Shown here: positions 1-8,718 of the stretch, piece after piece
Layout of the letters: each line of letters begins with the position of its first letter
Numbering within the stretch: position 1 is the first letter of the stretch
Assembly: GCF_013376475.1 (NCBI RefSeq)
Contig: NZ_CP045508.1
Coordinates: 2,702,001 to 2,766,000 of the forward strand
DNA: 64,000 bases
Direction of reading: 5' to 3'
From: Desulfolutivibrio sulfoxidireducens
Lineage (GTDB): Bacteria; Desulfobacterota; Desulfovibrionia; Desulfovibrionales; Desulfovibrionaceae
Made by a program: the position numbers and the translations under genes
Notes under the pieces: model-generated
What the model saw: the letters and a program-made list of their open reading frames with translations, nothing else
Told to the model about the DNA's origin: nothing
Database searches by the model: none

Positions 1-3000
1 GCTTGCGCAGGATGGAGTCCGGGATGCCGATCTTGCCCACGTCGTGCAGGGGCGCGGCCTGGCGCACCAGTTCCGCGTCATCGGGCGAAAGGCCCACAAG
101 CGAGGCCAGAAGGCCGCAGTATTCCCCGATGCGTTCGGTGTGCCGGGCGGTCTGCTCGTCCTTGAACTCCGCCGCCGCCGACAGGCACAAGATGGCCTCC
201 TGCTGGGCCACAAGCGCGCACTCCCCAAGCTCGCGCAGGTTGTCCACGGCCCGGCGCAACTCCTCGGTGCGCTCCCGGACCACGTCCTCCAACCCCGCCT
301 GACAGAATCTGGCCCGGTCGAAGGATTCCTTCATGCGCAAAAGCGAGGTCATGCGCAGGGACAACTCGCTTTTGTCCACAGGCTTGACGATGAAGTCGCT
401 CGCCCCGCATTCCCAGGCCGCCCGACGGTCCGCCTCGTCCGAGAGGGCCGTGATCATGACCACCGGGACATCGGCATAATCCCTCTCGCCGCGCATGCGT
501 CGCACCAGATCGAAACCGCTTATGCCCGGCAGCATCACGTCGGCCAAAACGATATCCACGCCCGAGGGCAGAAGCGTAAGGGCATCCTCACCGGAACGGG
601 CCGTGACGGCCTCGTGTCCCAGGTCCCGGACCAGCTTTTCCAAAAGCTTGAGGTTTATGGCCTCGTCCTCGACGATAAGCACCCGCCGCCCCCTGGGACC
701 GGCCGGTGGCAACGGCGCCTGTTCGTCCGGGGCAAGGCCGTTCCCCGGCCGTTTTTCCGGGACTCGGGCATCCGCATCGGCCCCGGCCAGGAAACGTTCG
801 ACCTCTTTTTGGACCGTGACGACGCCCGAGGCGGTCTGGGGCAAAAGCCAGGCCACGCCTTCCCCGTCGCCGTTTTTGGCCGCCGTCTCCAGAAGCGCCG
901 CCTGATCCCTGACGGCAAGCGCCCCCACAGCCCCCAGGGCGCCCTTGAGAATATGGGCCAATGCGGCCACCTCGACCAAGGTCCCGAGGGAAGCGGCGCG
1001 TTGCAGCTTTTCCAGGGCGACCGGGGTCTCTTCCAAAAAGATGCCGCACAGATCGCGGTACAACGCGCGGTCGCCGTCCAGGCGCTCCAGCACCCCGTCC
1101 ACGTCCACCAGGCCCGTCCCGTCCTCGTTCGCCGGGTCCTCGGCCCCGTCAGGCCCCTTGCCCCCCCGCGCCTCGGCCGCGCCCCGGGCGCCCGGAAGGA
1201 CACGCGCCCCGCCCGGGCCATCCGGGGCCGCGGGCCGGGAACCGGTCTGACCCACCAGGGCGACCAGTTCCTTGAAATCAAGAGGCTTGGCCACAAAGGC
1301 GTTCATCCCGGCCTCGAGACAGGACGTCTGGTATCCGGACAGGGCATGGGCCGTGGCGGCGATGATCGGGATATCCCGGTTGCGCTCCCCGGCCCGGCCC
1401 TCGCGGATGGCCCGGGCGGCGGCGATGCCGTCCATCTCGGGCATCTCCAGGTCCATAAGCACCAGATCGAAGGCCTCGCGGGAAAGGATCTCCAGGACCT
1501 CTGTCCCTGTGCCGGTGCGCACGACGGTGTGCCCCAACCGCCGCAGAAAAATCTCGGCCACCTTGGCGTTGATCGCGTTGTCCTCGGCCACCAGCACCCG
1601 AAGCGGCTCGCCCGGCACGCGGGCCTCGTCCACGGCCCGGCGCTCGCCCACGGCCTTCACCGGATCGCCCGGGGCCAGACACACGGCGAAAAAAAAGACG
1701 CTGCCCCGGCCCTCGACGCTTTCCACCCACAGGCTGCCGCCCATGAGTTCCACCAACTGGCGACAGATGGCCAATCCCAGCCCCGTGCCGCCGTGACGTC
1801 GGGTGACCGACCCGTCGGCCTGGCGGAAGGGTTCGAAAATCATGTCCAGTTTGTCCGGCGCGATGCCCCGGCCGGTGTCGCGCACGGAAAAAAGAAACGG
1901 CACGCTGTCGTGGCGGGTCACCCTGTGGCGCATGGCCAGGGGCAGGGGCTCGACATCCAGGAGCACCTCGCCGGAATCGGTGAACTTGATGGCGTTGCCC
2001 ACCAGGTTGATGATGACCTGCCGCAGGCGCAGGGGATCCCCCCGGACGTAGCGCGGAGTCTTCTTGGCGGTTGCGGCGGCCAGATGCAGCCCCTTTTTGT
2101 TGGCCTGGACCTTCATGGACTTAATGGCCGCCCCGATCACCCGGGGCAGGCTGAAGTCCACATCCTCCAGGGCCAGGGCCGCGGCTTCGATTTTCGAAAG
2201 GTCGAGGATATCGTTGATGAGCGCAAGCAGGGACAGGGAGGATTCCAGCACGGTTTCCAGATAATCGCGCTGCTCGTCATCCAACCTCGATTGCAACGTG
2301 ATCTTGGTCAGCCCGATGATGGAATTCATGGGGGTGCGAATCTCGTGGCTCATCTTGGCCAGAAACTCGCTCTTGGCCCGGCTGGCATCTTCCGCCCGCT
2401 CCTTGGCCGCCACCAACTCGTTTTCCATGGCCCGCAGTTCGGAGATGTCCGTGGCGACGACGCACACCCGGTCCGGTATTCCGGACGCGTCGAAAAGCGG
2501 GAATTTGGTGGCCGCGAAGGGACGCCACTGCCCGCGCACCGGGATGTCCCGGAAAAAGGTGTGCGGCGTGGCGGTGCTCAAAACCAGCTCATCCTCCTGG
2601 CGGGTCGTTTCCGCCGCCGCGTCCACGAGATGAGCATAGCTGTCCATGCCGAAGATCTCCGCCGCGTCGAATCCCTGGGCCTCGATGTAGGGTTTGTTGG
2701 CCAAAAGGATGCGCCCCTGCCGGTCCTTGAGGACGATAAACGAGGGGGAATGGTCCAGGATGCCCTGGAGCTGTTCATGCTGGCGACGCAGAGCCTGCGC
2801 AATTTCGCGACGTTCGCTGATGTCCGTGGCGAAACCCTCGCAGGCCACCACAGCCCCGGATTCGTCGCGAACCAGGCGCGAGTTGACAGAGCCCCAGCCC
2901 AAGCTGCCGTCGCGACGCCGGGAGCGTATCTCGAAATCGGACACACTGCCCTTTTCCAGAAGCATCGCCAGAACCCTCTCGCGAGACCCGGGTTCGGCAT

Positions 3001-4255
3001 AGATTTCCCGGCCGATGTCCGTGACCTTGGCCATGAGTTCCTCGGCCGAATCGTAGCCGAGCATGCGGGCCAGGGCCGGGTTGGCGTCCAGGAACCGGCC
3101 TTCCAGGGTGACGCGGAAAATGCCCTCCTGGGCGTTCTCGAAAAGCCCCCGGTACTTGGCCTCGGCCTGCCGCAACAGGCGGGTGTGTTCGGCCAATGCC
3201 CCGGCCATGTCGTCGAAGGATCGGGACAGTTCCCCGAATTCCCCCTTGTCCCGGGTAGGGCCGATGCGAAACTCCAGATCCCCCCCGGCGATGCGCCGGG
3301 TGGCCCGAAGCAGGACCTCGGCGGGCTTGAGGATGAACGCGCCGCCGTAATAAAACGTCCCCACCAGAGCCAGGATGGCCACCAACCCGAAAAGGATGAC
3401 GTTGCGGGCCATGAGCTTCTCGGCCGAGGCATAGGCCACGGCGGCCGGGATGCCGATACGCACGTAGTATTCGTTGCCGGGGTCGGAGATAAGCGGGGCG
3501 AAGGCATAGAGGCGGGCCACCCCATCCAGACCGTCGGCCTCCACGGCGTCGATGCCCTTCACGAGCAGCGAATCCAGGATGTCCCCGGCCTTGGGGATGG
3601 ACACGTCGAGCCACCCCCCGTTTTCGGGATAGCGGCTCAGGATGGACCCGGCCCGATCCACGATGGACACCGTGGTCCCTGACGGCAATGGCAGGGAGGC
3701 CACCAGTTCGTGCATCCAGCGCATGTGCAGGGCCACGGCCACCACGGCCTCCAGGCCGCCGCCATTGCGCACGGGATAGGCCAGAAACATGACCGGCTGG
3801 CCCGTGAGCCGGCTGACCACGGGCTCGCCCACGGTGAAGCCGCCCCGGTCCACGGTCTTTTTGAACCACTCCCGGTCCGATACGTCGACGGTCGTGGACT
3901 GCCCCTGGGCGCCGCACAGCACGCGCCCGTCCGGACTGACGGCGAGGATGTCGGAATACCCGGGGTAGTCCCTGATGATCTGGGAGAAATACAGGCTGCA
4001 CCCGGCCACGTCGTGGCGGCGCAGTTCCGGGAGTCTGGCCACGGCGAAGAGCAGATGCCGGCCGCCCTCGATCATGGCCTTGCCGTTGCCGGCCACCAGC
4101 AGGGCCAGACGCCGGGCCTGTTCAAAGGCCTCGATGCGGGCGGCGTGGCGATTTTGCCCGCCCATGTAGGCCGTCAGCACCAGGCCTGGGGCGACGACGA
4201 GAAGCACAAGGAGCATGAGGCGAAAACGCAGGCTGTGAAAAAACGCTCCGGCCAT
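1..4255 (-). CDS. Hybrid sensor histidine kinase with C-terminal HD-GYP domain (partial, runs off window start)
   Basis: Membrane signalling protein; 1418 codons are visible and no stop is reached. ATG at 4255 follows GGAGAGGGAGTCGTC. Order seen: TM helix (about 11-32), periplasmic Cache-like sensor (40-280), second TM (280-305), HAMP (305-357), two PAS domains (365-610), HisKA with MSHEIRTP (His637), HATPase with GTGLGLAI, receiver 1 (Asp935 in LMDLEMPEMDG), HPt domain (His1101 in LAHILKG), receiver 2 (Asp1239), then an HD-GYP start with LHDVGKIG (His1404, Asp1405). HD-GYP domains usually degrade cyclic-di-GMP, so the inferred output is c-di-GMP turnover driven by a His-Asp-His-Asp phosphorelay. 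The frame is continuous from 4255 to 2. The HD-GYP active-site remainder lies outside the window, so activity cannot be judged. Confidence 0.9.
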   Translation of the reverse strand, partial: MAGAFFHSLRFRLMLLVLLVVAPGLVLTAYMGGQNRHAARIEAFEQARRLALLVAGNGKAMIEGGRHLLFAVARLPELRRHDVAGCSLYFSQIIRDYPGYSDILAVSPDGRVLCGAQGQSTTVDVSDREWFKKTVDRGGFTVGEPVVSRLTGQPVMFLAYPVRNGGGLEAVVAVALHMRWMHELVASLPLPSGTTVSIVDRAGSILSRYPENGGWLDVSIPKAGDILDSLLVKGIDAVEADGLDGVARLYAFAPLISDPGNEYYVRIGIPAAVAYASAEKLMARNVILFGLVAILALVGTFYYGGAFILKPAEVLLRATRRIAGGDLEFRIGPTRDKGEFGELSRSFDDMAGALAEHTRLLRQAEAKYRGLFENAQEGIFRVTLEGRFLDANPALARMLGYDSAEELMAKVTDIGREIYAEPGSRERVLAMLLEKGSVSDFEIRSRRRDGSLGWGSVNSRLVRDESGAVVACEGFATDISERREIAQALRRQHEQLQGILDHSPSFIVLKDRQGRILLANKPYIEAQGFDAAEIFGMDSYAHLVDAAAETTRQEDELVLSTATPHTFFRDIPVRGQWRPFAATKFPLFDASGIPDRVCVVATDISELRAMENELVAAKERAEDASRAKSEFLAKMSHEIRTPMNSIIGLTKITLQSRLDDEQRDYLETVLESSLSLLALINDILDLSKIEAAALALEDVDFSLPRVIGAAIKSMKVQANKKGLHLAAATAKKTPRYVRGDPLRLRQVIINLVGNAIKFTDSGEVLLDVEPLPLAMRHRVTRHDSVPFLFSVRDTGRGIAPDKLDMIFEPFRQADGSVTRRHGGTGLGLAICRQLVELMGGSLWVESVEGRGSVFFFAVCLAPGDPVKAVGERRAVDEARVPGEPLRVLVAEDNAINAKVAEIFLRRLGHTVVRTGTGTEVLEILSREAFDLVLMDLEMPEMDGIAAARAIREGRAGERNRDIPIIAATAHALSGYQTSCLEAGMNAFVAKPLDFKELVALVGQTGSRPAAPDGPGGARVLPGARGAAEARGGKGPDGAEDPANEDGTGLVDVDGVLERLDGDRALYRDLCGIFLEETPVALEKLQRAASLGTLVEVAALAHILKGALGAVGALAVRDQAALLETAAKNGDGEGVAWLLPQTASGVVTVQKEVERFLAGADADARVPEKRPGNGLAPDEQAPLPPAGPRGRRVLIVEDEAINLKLLEKLVRDLGHEAVTARSGEDALTLLPSGVDIVLADVMLPGISGFDLVRRMRGERDYADVPVVMITALSDEADRRAAWECGASDFIVKPVDKSELSLRMTSLLRMKESFDRARFCQAGLEDVVRERTEELRRAVDNLRELGECALVAQQEAILCLSAAAEFKDEQTARHTERIGEYCGLLASLVGLSPDDAELVRQAAPLHDVGKIGIPDSILRK

Positions 4256-4667
4256 GACGACTCCCTCTCCACTCCAAAACGACCGTTCCAGCCCACGCAT
4301 GACTCCAACGCAAGCCTGAATCACACAAAAATCATATCGATTTCCCGTTGTCAACGCATTCTTCCGTGCGGAGGAAAATCAATGGACCGCTGGGTCCTTC
4401 AACTCCTCCTCCGGAAAGAAATGCACTATCCACGAGGACTTCATCGGCGTCGATGCTCTATGGAACAGATACTCGAGCCTCGTCGAATATCCTTCAAAGA
4501 ATATAATCTATATTGATCACTACATGGGGATACCCATAAAACACCGACTATCAACATGATGTGTTTTGCGTTTCGCCGATGCCGATCCGTCGTGCCCGGG
4601 CCGTTGAGCCGTGTTTTCCCTTCCCCGGACATTGCGCCCCGGCCCGAAAAAATCGTAAGAAGCCCCG
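4256..4667. other. Divergent intergenic region, no gene seen
   Basis: This AT-richer 412-bp stretch separates the minus-strand kinase from the plus-strand LysE-type gene. A perfect TATAAT lies at 4502-4507 on the plus strand, but no good -35 hexamer sits 16-18 bp upstream, so it is only a possible promoter for the exporter. Short frames here show no family resemblance. Confidence 0.4.
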
Positions 4668-5300
4668 ATGACGTTCTACTTCCTCAAAGGCCTGGCCATC
4701 GGCCTGATCATCGCCATGCCGTTTGGTCCTGTGGGGCTTTTGTGCCTGCAGCGGGCCATCACCATGGGGCTTCGGGTGGGGCTTTTAAGCGGCCTGGGCG
4801 CGGGACTGGCCGACACCTTTTACGGGGCCGTGGCCGCCTTCGGCCTGACCTACATTTCGGATTTTCTGACCGCCCACCACATCCTTTTGCAGTCCGTGGG
4901 CGGGGCCTTTCTGGCCGTCATGGGCGTGCGCCTGTACCTGGCCAAAAAGGCCCCGAAACAGATCGAACTCAGCCATTCCCATTTCGCCGGGGCCTTTGCC
5001 TCCATCTTTTTTCTGACCCTGACCAACCCCATGACCTTCGTGGCCTTTCTGGCCATCTTCGCCGGGTTCGGCCTGGGCCAGGCCGAGACCAGGGTGCATC
5101 ACGCCGTGGCCGTGGTGGTGGGGGTGTTTTTCGGGGCCATGGTCTGGTGGGTGGCCATCGCGCTTGGGGGAAAGCTCCTGCGCTTTCGGCTGCTCAACCA
5201 GTTGCCCAAGATCCGCAAAGGCTCCGGGGTGATCATCATCCTCTTCGGCATCTGGGCCGTGCTCGACGCCGTGTTCCGCTTCCCGTCGCTTCTGCCATAA
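4668..5300 (+). CDS. LysE/RhtB-family amino-acid exporter
   Basis: Inner-membrane efflux protein of 210 residues, the usual LysE/RhtB size, with about six hydrophobic segments. The N-terminal MPFGPVGLLCLQ block is the characteristic family start, followed by a Gly-rich helix (SGLGAGLADT) and TLTNPMTFVAF in the middle. Family members export basic amino acids, homoserine or homoserine lactones; the substrate here is unknown. AAGAAG precedes ATG at a suitable distance. It stands alone, converging with galE on a strong shared terminator. Confidence 0.85.
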   Translation: MTFYFLKGLAIGLIIAMPFGPVGLLCLQRAITMGLRVGLLSGLGAGLADTFYGAVAAFGLTYISDFLTAHHILLQSVGGAFLAVMGVRLYLAKKAPKQIELSHSHFAGAFASIFFLTLTNPMTFVAFLAIFAGFGLGQAETRVHHAVAVVVGVFFGAMVWWVAIALGGKLLRFRLLNQLPKIRKGSGVIIILFGIWAVLDAVFRFPSLLP

Positions 5301-5301
5301 G

Positions 5302-5341
5302 AAAAGGCCCCATCGGGACGCGCGTCCCGATGGGGCCTTTT
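5302..5341. terminator. Bidirectional rho-independent terminator
   Basis: AAAAGGCCCCATCGGGACGC and its near-perfect complement form a long GC stem flanked by A-tract and T-tract. It begins two bases after the LysE-type stop codon and can also end galE transcripts from the other strand. Confidence 0.85.
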
Positions 5342-5463
5342 GCCAAAAGCGGTGTCGGCCTCGTGCCGTTTCTTGAAAATCCCCGCTGTGAATATTTAAG
5401 ACAACATCTTAAAATAATTCCTTTTCATAAAAAATACTGTCGTATTTTTTCATGAGCCCCACA

Positions 5464-6444
5464 CTACCGGCCGTGTTTCTCGTGCCAGTTCCAGGCCGTG
5501 GCCACCGTGGCGTCGATGTCCGAAAGGCGCGGCGTCCAGCCGAGAAGCCGCCCGGCACCGCCGGCGTTGGCGAAAAGCGCCGGGGGATCGCCGGCCCGGC
5601 GGGGACCCTCCACAACCGGCACCTTCCGGCCGGAAACCCGCTCCACGGCCTCGATCACCTGCCTGACGGTGTTGCCCACCCCGGTGCCCAGGTTGAGCAT
5701 GACCGAACCAGCCTTGTCCAGAAGCCGCGAAATAGCCGAGACATGGGCGTCGGCCAGGTCCGTGACGTGGATGTAGTCGCGGATGGCCGTGCCGTCCGGG
5801 GTGTCGTAATCCGTGCCGAAGACCTCGATGTGCCCGCGAAGCCCCAGCGCCGCCTTGATGACCAGGGGAATGAGATGGGTCTCGGGATCGTGGTCCTCGC
5901 CGATCTCCCCGTCCGGATCGGCCCCGGCGGCGTTGAAGTAGCGCAGGGCCGCGTGGGTGATGCCGTAGGCCTGTTCGTAGTCGCGAAGGATCTGCTCGAT
6001 CATGAGCTTGGACCAGCCGTAGGGATTGATGGGATGCTGGGGATGGTCCTCGGGGATGGGCAGGACGTTGGGCACCCCGTAGGTGGCGCAGGTGCTGGAG
6101 AAGACGATGTGCCCACAGCCGTGGCGGCGCATGGCGTCGAGAAGCGAAAGCGTCCCGGTGACGTTGTTGTGATAGTATTTGGCCGGATTTTGCACGGACT
6201 CGCCCACGTAGGCGAATGCCGCGAAATGCACCACGGCCGCGGGCTTGTGCGTGGCGAACACCCCGTCCAGGTCGGCGGCGGAAAGGATGTCGCCCCTGAC
6301 CAGCGGTCCCCACTTCACGGCCCAGTCGTGGCCGTAGACCATGTTGTCCAGGGTCACCGGGGTAAATCCGGCCTGCTTCAGGGCCTTGCAGGTGTGCGAG
6401 CCGATGTACCCGGCCCCGCCGGTGACCAGAATCGTTGTGTCCAT
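5464..6444 (-). CDS. galE: UDP-glucose 4-epimerase GalE
   Basis: Cytoplasmic SDR-type epimerase of 326 residues interconverting UDP-glucose and UDP-galactose. Visible features are the NAD-binding GGAGYIGSH at residues 9-17, the SSTCATYG block with catalytic Ser/Thr, the NPYGWSK motif carrying Tyr and Lys, and ALRYFNAAGADPDG in the substrate region. Length and motifs are typical of the family. It lies downstream of, and in the same direction as, the saccharide cluster at 6552-14866 (107-bp gap), so it may supply UDP-galactose for it; that link is inference. Confidence 0.95.
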   Translation of the reverse strand: MDTTILVTGGAGYIGSHTCKALKQAGFTPVTLDNMVYGHDWAVKWGPLVRGDILSAADLDGVFATHKPAAVVHFAAFAYVGESVQNPAKYYHNNVTGTLSLLDAMRRHGCGHIVFSSTCATYGVPNVLPIPEDHPQHPINPYGWSKLMIEQILRDYEQAYGITHAALRYFNAAGADPDGEIGEDHDPETHLIPLVIKAALGLRGHIEVFGTDYDTPDGTAIRDYIHVTDLADAHVSAISRLLDKAGSVMLNLGTGVGNTVRQVIEAVERVSGRKVPVVEGPRRAGDPPALFANAGGAGRLLGWTPRLSDIDATVATAWNWHEKHGR

Positions 6445-6551
6445 GTCGTCTCTCTCCAGATGCTGCGGTGTTTGGTGTGCCTGCGGCGGCCAAAGGGCGC
6501 GTGTCCTCTGGACTCACCCACAAAAAGACATCATGCCCGCCCCGTAGGATT

Positions 6552-8450
6552 TCAGTCCAGAAGCACGAAGGTCCGGGGCAGGCGGGTATTCGCGTCCCGG
6601 GCCAGAAACGAGACCGGGCCGCCATCATAGGTCATGGTCAGCTCCCGGTAGAAGTTGGTCACGAACACCCGGGCCTCGATCTTCTGTTCCGCGGCCAGTT
6701 TTTCGACCCCCAAAAGCCGCGCGGGCAGAAAAAATTCCACGGCCACATGGGGCAACGGCTTGTCCAGGGCTTGGATCAGGCCCGCCGCGTCCAGCCGGTG
6801 ATAGCTTCCGTCCCCCGCCACCTCGTAAAGCCGGGGCTCCAGTTCGAACCGCCCTTCGTAGCGCGAATGGGGCCTTGGCAGAAGATGCGCCGCGAAATGC
6901 CGCTCCTGCCCGCCCACCTTCAGAATCACGTGAATCTGGTACGTCTCGGACAAAGGAAACTCGCCCTGGTAGTCCAGTAAAAACAGATCCACATAGTTCC
7001 CGGCCAGATTGAACAGTGACAATCCTTCCGGGCTCCAGGCCACATGCACGTCGCCAAAAGGGGCATACGGCCTTTTCGTCTCGAACCCCAAAAGCCGCGT
7101 GGCCGCCTTTTCGGGCCAGTCCAGAAGCGAATTGTCGCCGCAATCCGCCGGGCGCGGCAGCCTTCGCACATGCACCGGCGCGGCCTTGTCCAAAACAGTG
7201 TCGAAACGGCTTTGGGCATGGATGGTCGCGGCCCTGGCGTTGACCGTGCCCATGGCCTGGGCCAGCCGCTCATAGGGCCGGTTTGCGATGTCCACCAGCC
7301 CCATGTTGAAGTCCTCGCCGTCGCCCCGGCCTCCTGTGGGCTCGTCGTAATACTGGAACCAGTGCGCGCCCACCACGTTGGGAAAGGCCGCGAAGTTGGC
7401 CTGGGCCGCCGCGGCCCCCCGGGCGCGTTCGTCCTGGGTCGCAACGTGCATCAGATGGCCGTTGTTCTTGTTGCCGCTACGGTTCTCCTGAGCCGCGAAA
7501 AAGTATTCCGTAATCAGGACCGGGGCATCGATCAGCTTCGAGAGCCCCTCGAAATAATACGGGGCCACCCAGCCGTCGGCCTCGTCCACGTTGTAGTTGG
7601 TGGACAACACGTCCACCTTGCCCCGGGCGGCCAACACCGCGTCCTGATGGTAGTACAGCGGCAGCCGGTCGCCCATGACCAGCCTGTCCGGATCAACCTC
7701 CCGCAATGCCGCCCGCGCCAGCTCGTAATACCGCCCGGCGCACAGCCGCGTAAACGCGTCCACCACCTTGATGCCGTGCCCGCCGGGCCTGAGCTTGAGC
7801 CTCGCCCCGCCCTTCTTCAGATCCTCGAAACTCCCCATTCCCTCGCCCGGAACGAAATCGGCGCGCAACCGTTCCCAACGTCCATGATACTGCTCGAACA
7901 AAAGCCGCCACAAGACCTGTTTGGTATAGATCGCCCACTCGTTCGACAGGTACCACGAGAAAAGCGGCGCGTTCCACCAGCCCACCTCGTTGTCCGTGAA
8001 ATAGCCCATGACATCGGGATTTCCTTTATACTTCCCTGTGACCCGCTTCGCCGTCTCGATGGTCGCCTCCAGGGCGTCTGGGGCGAAGGGATCGAACCAG
8101 TGCAGCCGCGCGTTTCTCCCCAGATCGATCTCCGGGATCAGCGGCAAACCCACACCCGGCGCAGGGTCCGACCAGCCGCCCCGGGTGTTGAAGCCCCACC
8201 CGGCCAGCCGTTTCCCCACATCCGCCGCCCACGCGTCCATGCTCCCGTAGAAGTCCTTCCAATAATACCCTTGCCCCTTGGGATGCTCCTGGCCGCCGTT
8301 GACCGTGTTCACGCCCAGACTGTAGAAACGCCCGCCACCGGGCTCCACAAGCCACGCCCGGCCGTTCTCGAACCCAGCGCCCCACTGCCCGGCCACGGCC
8401 TGCGCCGTCGCCAGAAGCCACACGACCACCGCAAAAAAGACTCGTCTCAT
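6552..8450 (-). CDS. Secreted TIM-barrel glycoside hydrolase (agarase/GH42-GH50-like)
   Basis: 632 residues with a signal peptide (about residues 1-21, ending AQAVAG), so periplasmic or secreted. ATG at 8450 follows GAGGTGGTG. The barrel shows two acidic residues at the expected places of a retaining clan-A hydrolase: Glu155 in YFTDNEVGW (acid/base) and Glu315 in LITEYFF (nucleophile). GVNTVN near residue 46 and the WFQYYDEP block also recall agarase-type GH50/GH42 enzymes. The last 170 residues look like a beta-rich accessory domain. It is the last gene of the saccharide cluster before galE. Substrate is not known; agar degradation is unlikely to be the role in this context, and trimming of the cluster's own polymer is an inference. 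Confidence 0.75.
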   Translation of the reverse strand: MRRVFFAVVVWLLATAQAVAGQWGAGFENGRAWLVEPGGGRFYSLGVNTVNGGQEHPKGQGYYWKDFYGSMDAWAADVGKRLAGWGFNTRGGWSDPAPGVGLPLIPEIDLGRNARLHWFDPFAPDALEATIETAKRVTGKYKGNPDVMGYFTDNEVGWWNAPLFSWYLSNEWAIYTKQVLWRLLFEQYHGRWERLRADFVPGEGMGSFEDLKKGGARLKLRPGGHGIKVVDAFTRLCAGRYYELARAALREVDPDRLVMGDRLPLYYHQDAVLAARGKVDVLSTNYNVDEADGWVAPYYFEGLSKLIDAPVLITEYFFAAQENRSGNKNNGHLMHVATQDERARGAAAAQANFAAFPNVVGAHWFQYYDEPTGGRGDGEDFNMGLVDIANRPYERLAQAMGTVNARAATIHAQSRFDTVLDKAAPVHVRRLPRPADCGDNSLLDWPEKAATRLLGFETKRPYAPFGDVHVAWSPEGLSLFNLAGNYVDLFLLDYQGEFPLSETYQIHVILKVGGQERHFAAHLLPRPHSRYEGRFELEPRLYEVAGDGSYHRLDAAGLIQALDKPLPHVAVEFFLPARLLGVEKLAAEQKIEARVFVTNFYRELTMTYDGGPVSFLARDANTRLPRTFVLLD

Positions 8451-8460
8451 CACCACCTCA

Positions 8461-8713
8461 AGATCGGGGAGCAGGCTCCGCCTCCTCCCCGAACCCCTCC
8501 TCCGCCGGGGGGAATCATTCCCCCCGGACCCCCTGTTCCCGGGGCTTTTTCCCCGGCGCGCCGCGCCGGGGAAAAAGCCCCGGAGAGCAGGATGTACGGA
8601 GGAAAGGATGCTCCTCGACGAGAGGGCCGCGAAGCGCGACAAAGTTTTTCGAAAGGGGGTCCAGGGGGGAAACCTTTTTTCAAAAAGGTTTCCCCCCTGG
8701 CCGCCGGAGGCCT
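8461..8713. repeat. Mosaic intergenic hairpin element, copy A
   Basis: Contains several hairpin modules: GGGGAGCAGGCTCCGCCTCCTCCCC, the 11-bp-armed palindrome CCGGGGGGAAT / ATTCCCCCCGG near 8506-8527, a long CCGGGGCTTTTTCCCCGG stem, the GGAAACC/GGTTTCC hairpin at 8661-8700, and the terminal GCCGCCGGAGGC at about 8702-8713. The same modules recur at 9918-10203 and 38370-38560, and the terminus also at about 37242-37256. No coding potential is seen. Confidence 0.7.
8661..8700 (-). terminator. Hairpin following the GT-B glycosyltransferase gene
   Basis: CCAGGGGGGAAACCTTTTT pairs perfectly with its complement around one unpaired base. It starts 18 bp past the stop codon of the gene ending at 8719 and lies before the next gene of the cluster, so it may attenuate read-through or stabilise the upstream mRNA. 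Confidence 0.55.
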
Positions 8714-8718
8714 TCTCC

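Noticed and set aside
44-3682. A 1212-codon open frame on the plus strand
   Set aside because: It is the antisense shadow of the hybrid kinase; the opposite strand shows continuous Cache, HisKA, receiver and HD-GYP motifs, while this frame has no recognisable domain and is His/Gly/Arg-rich.
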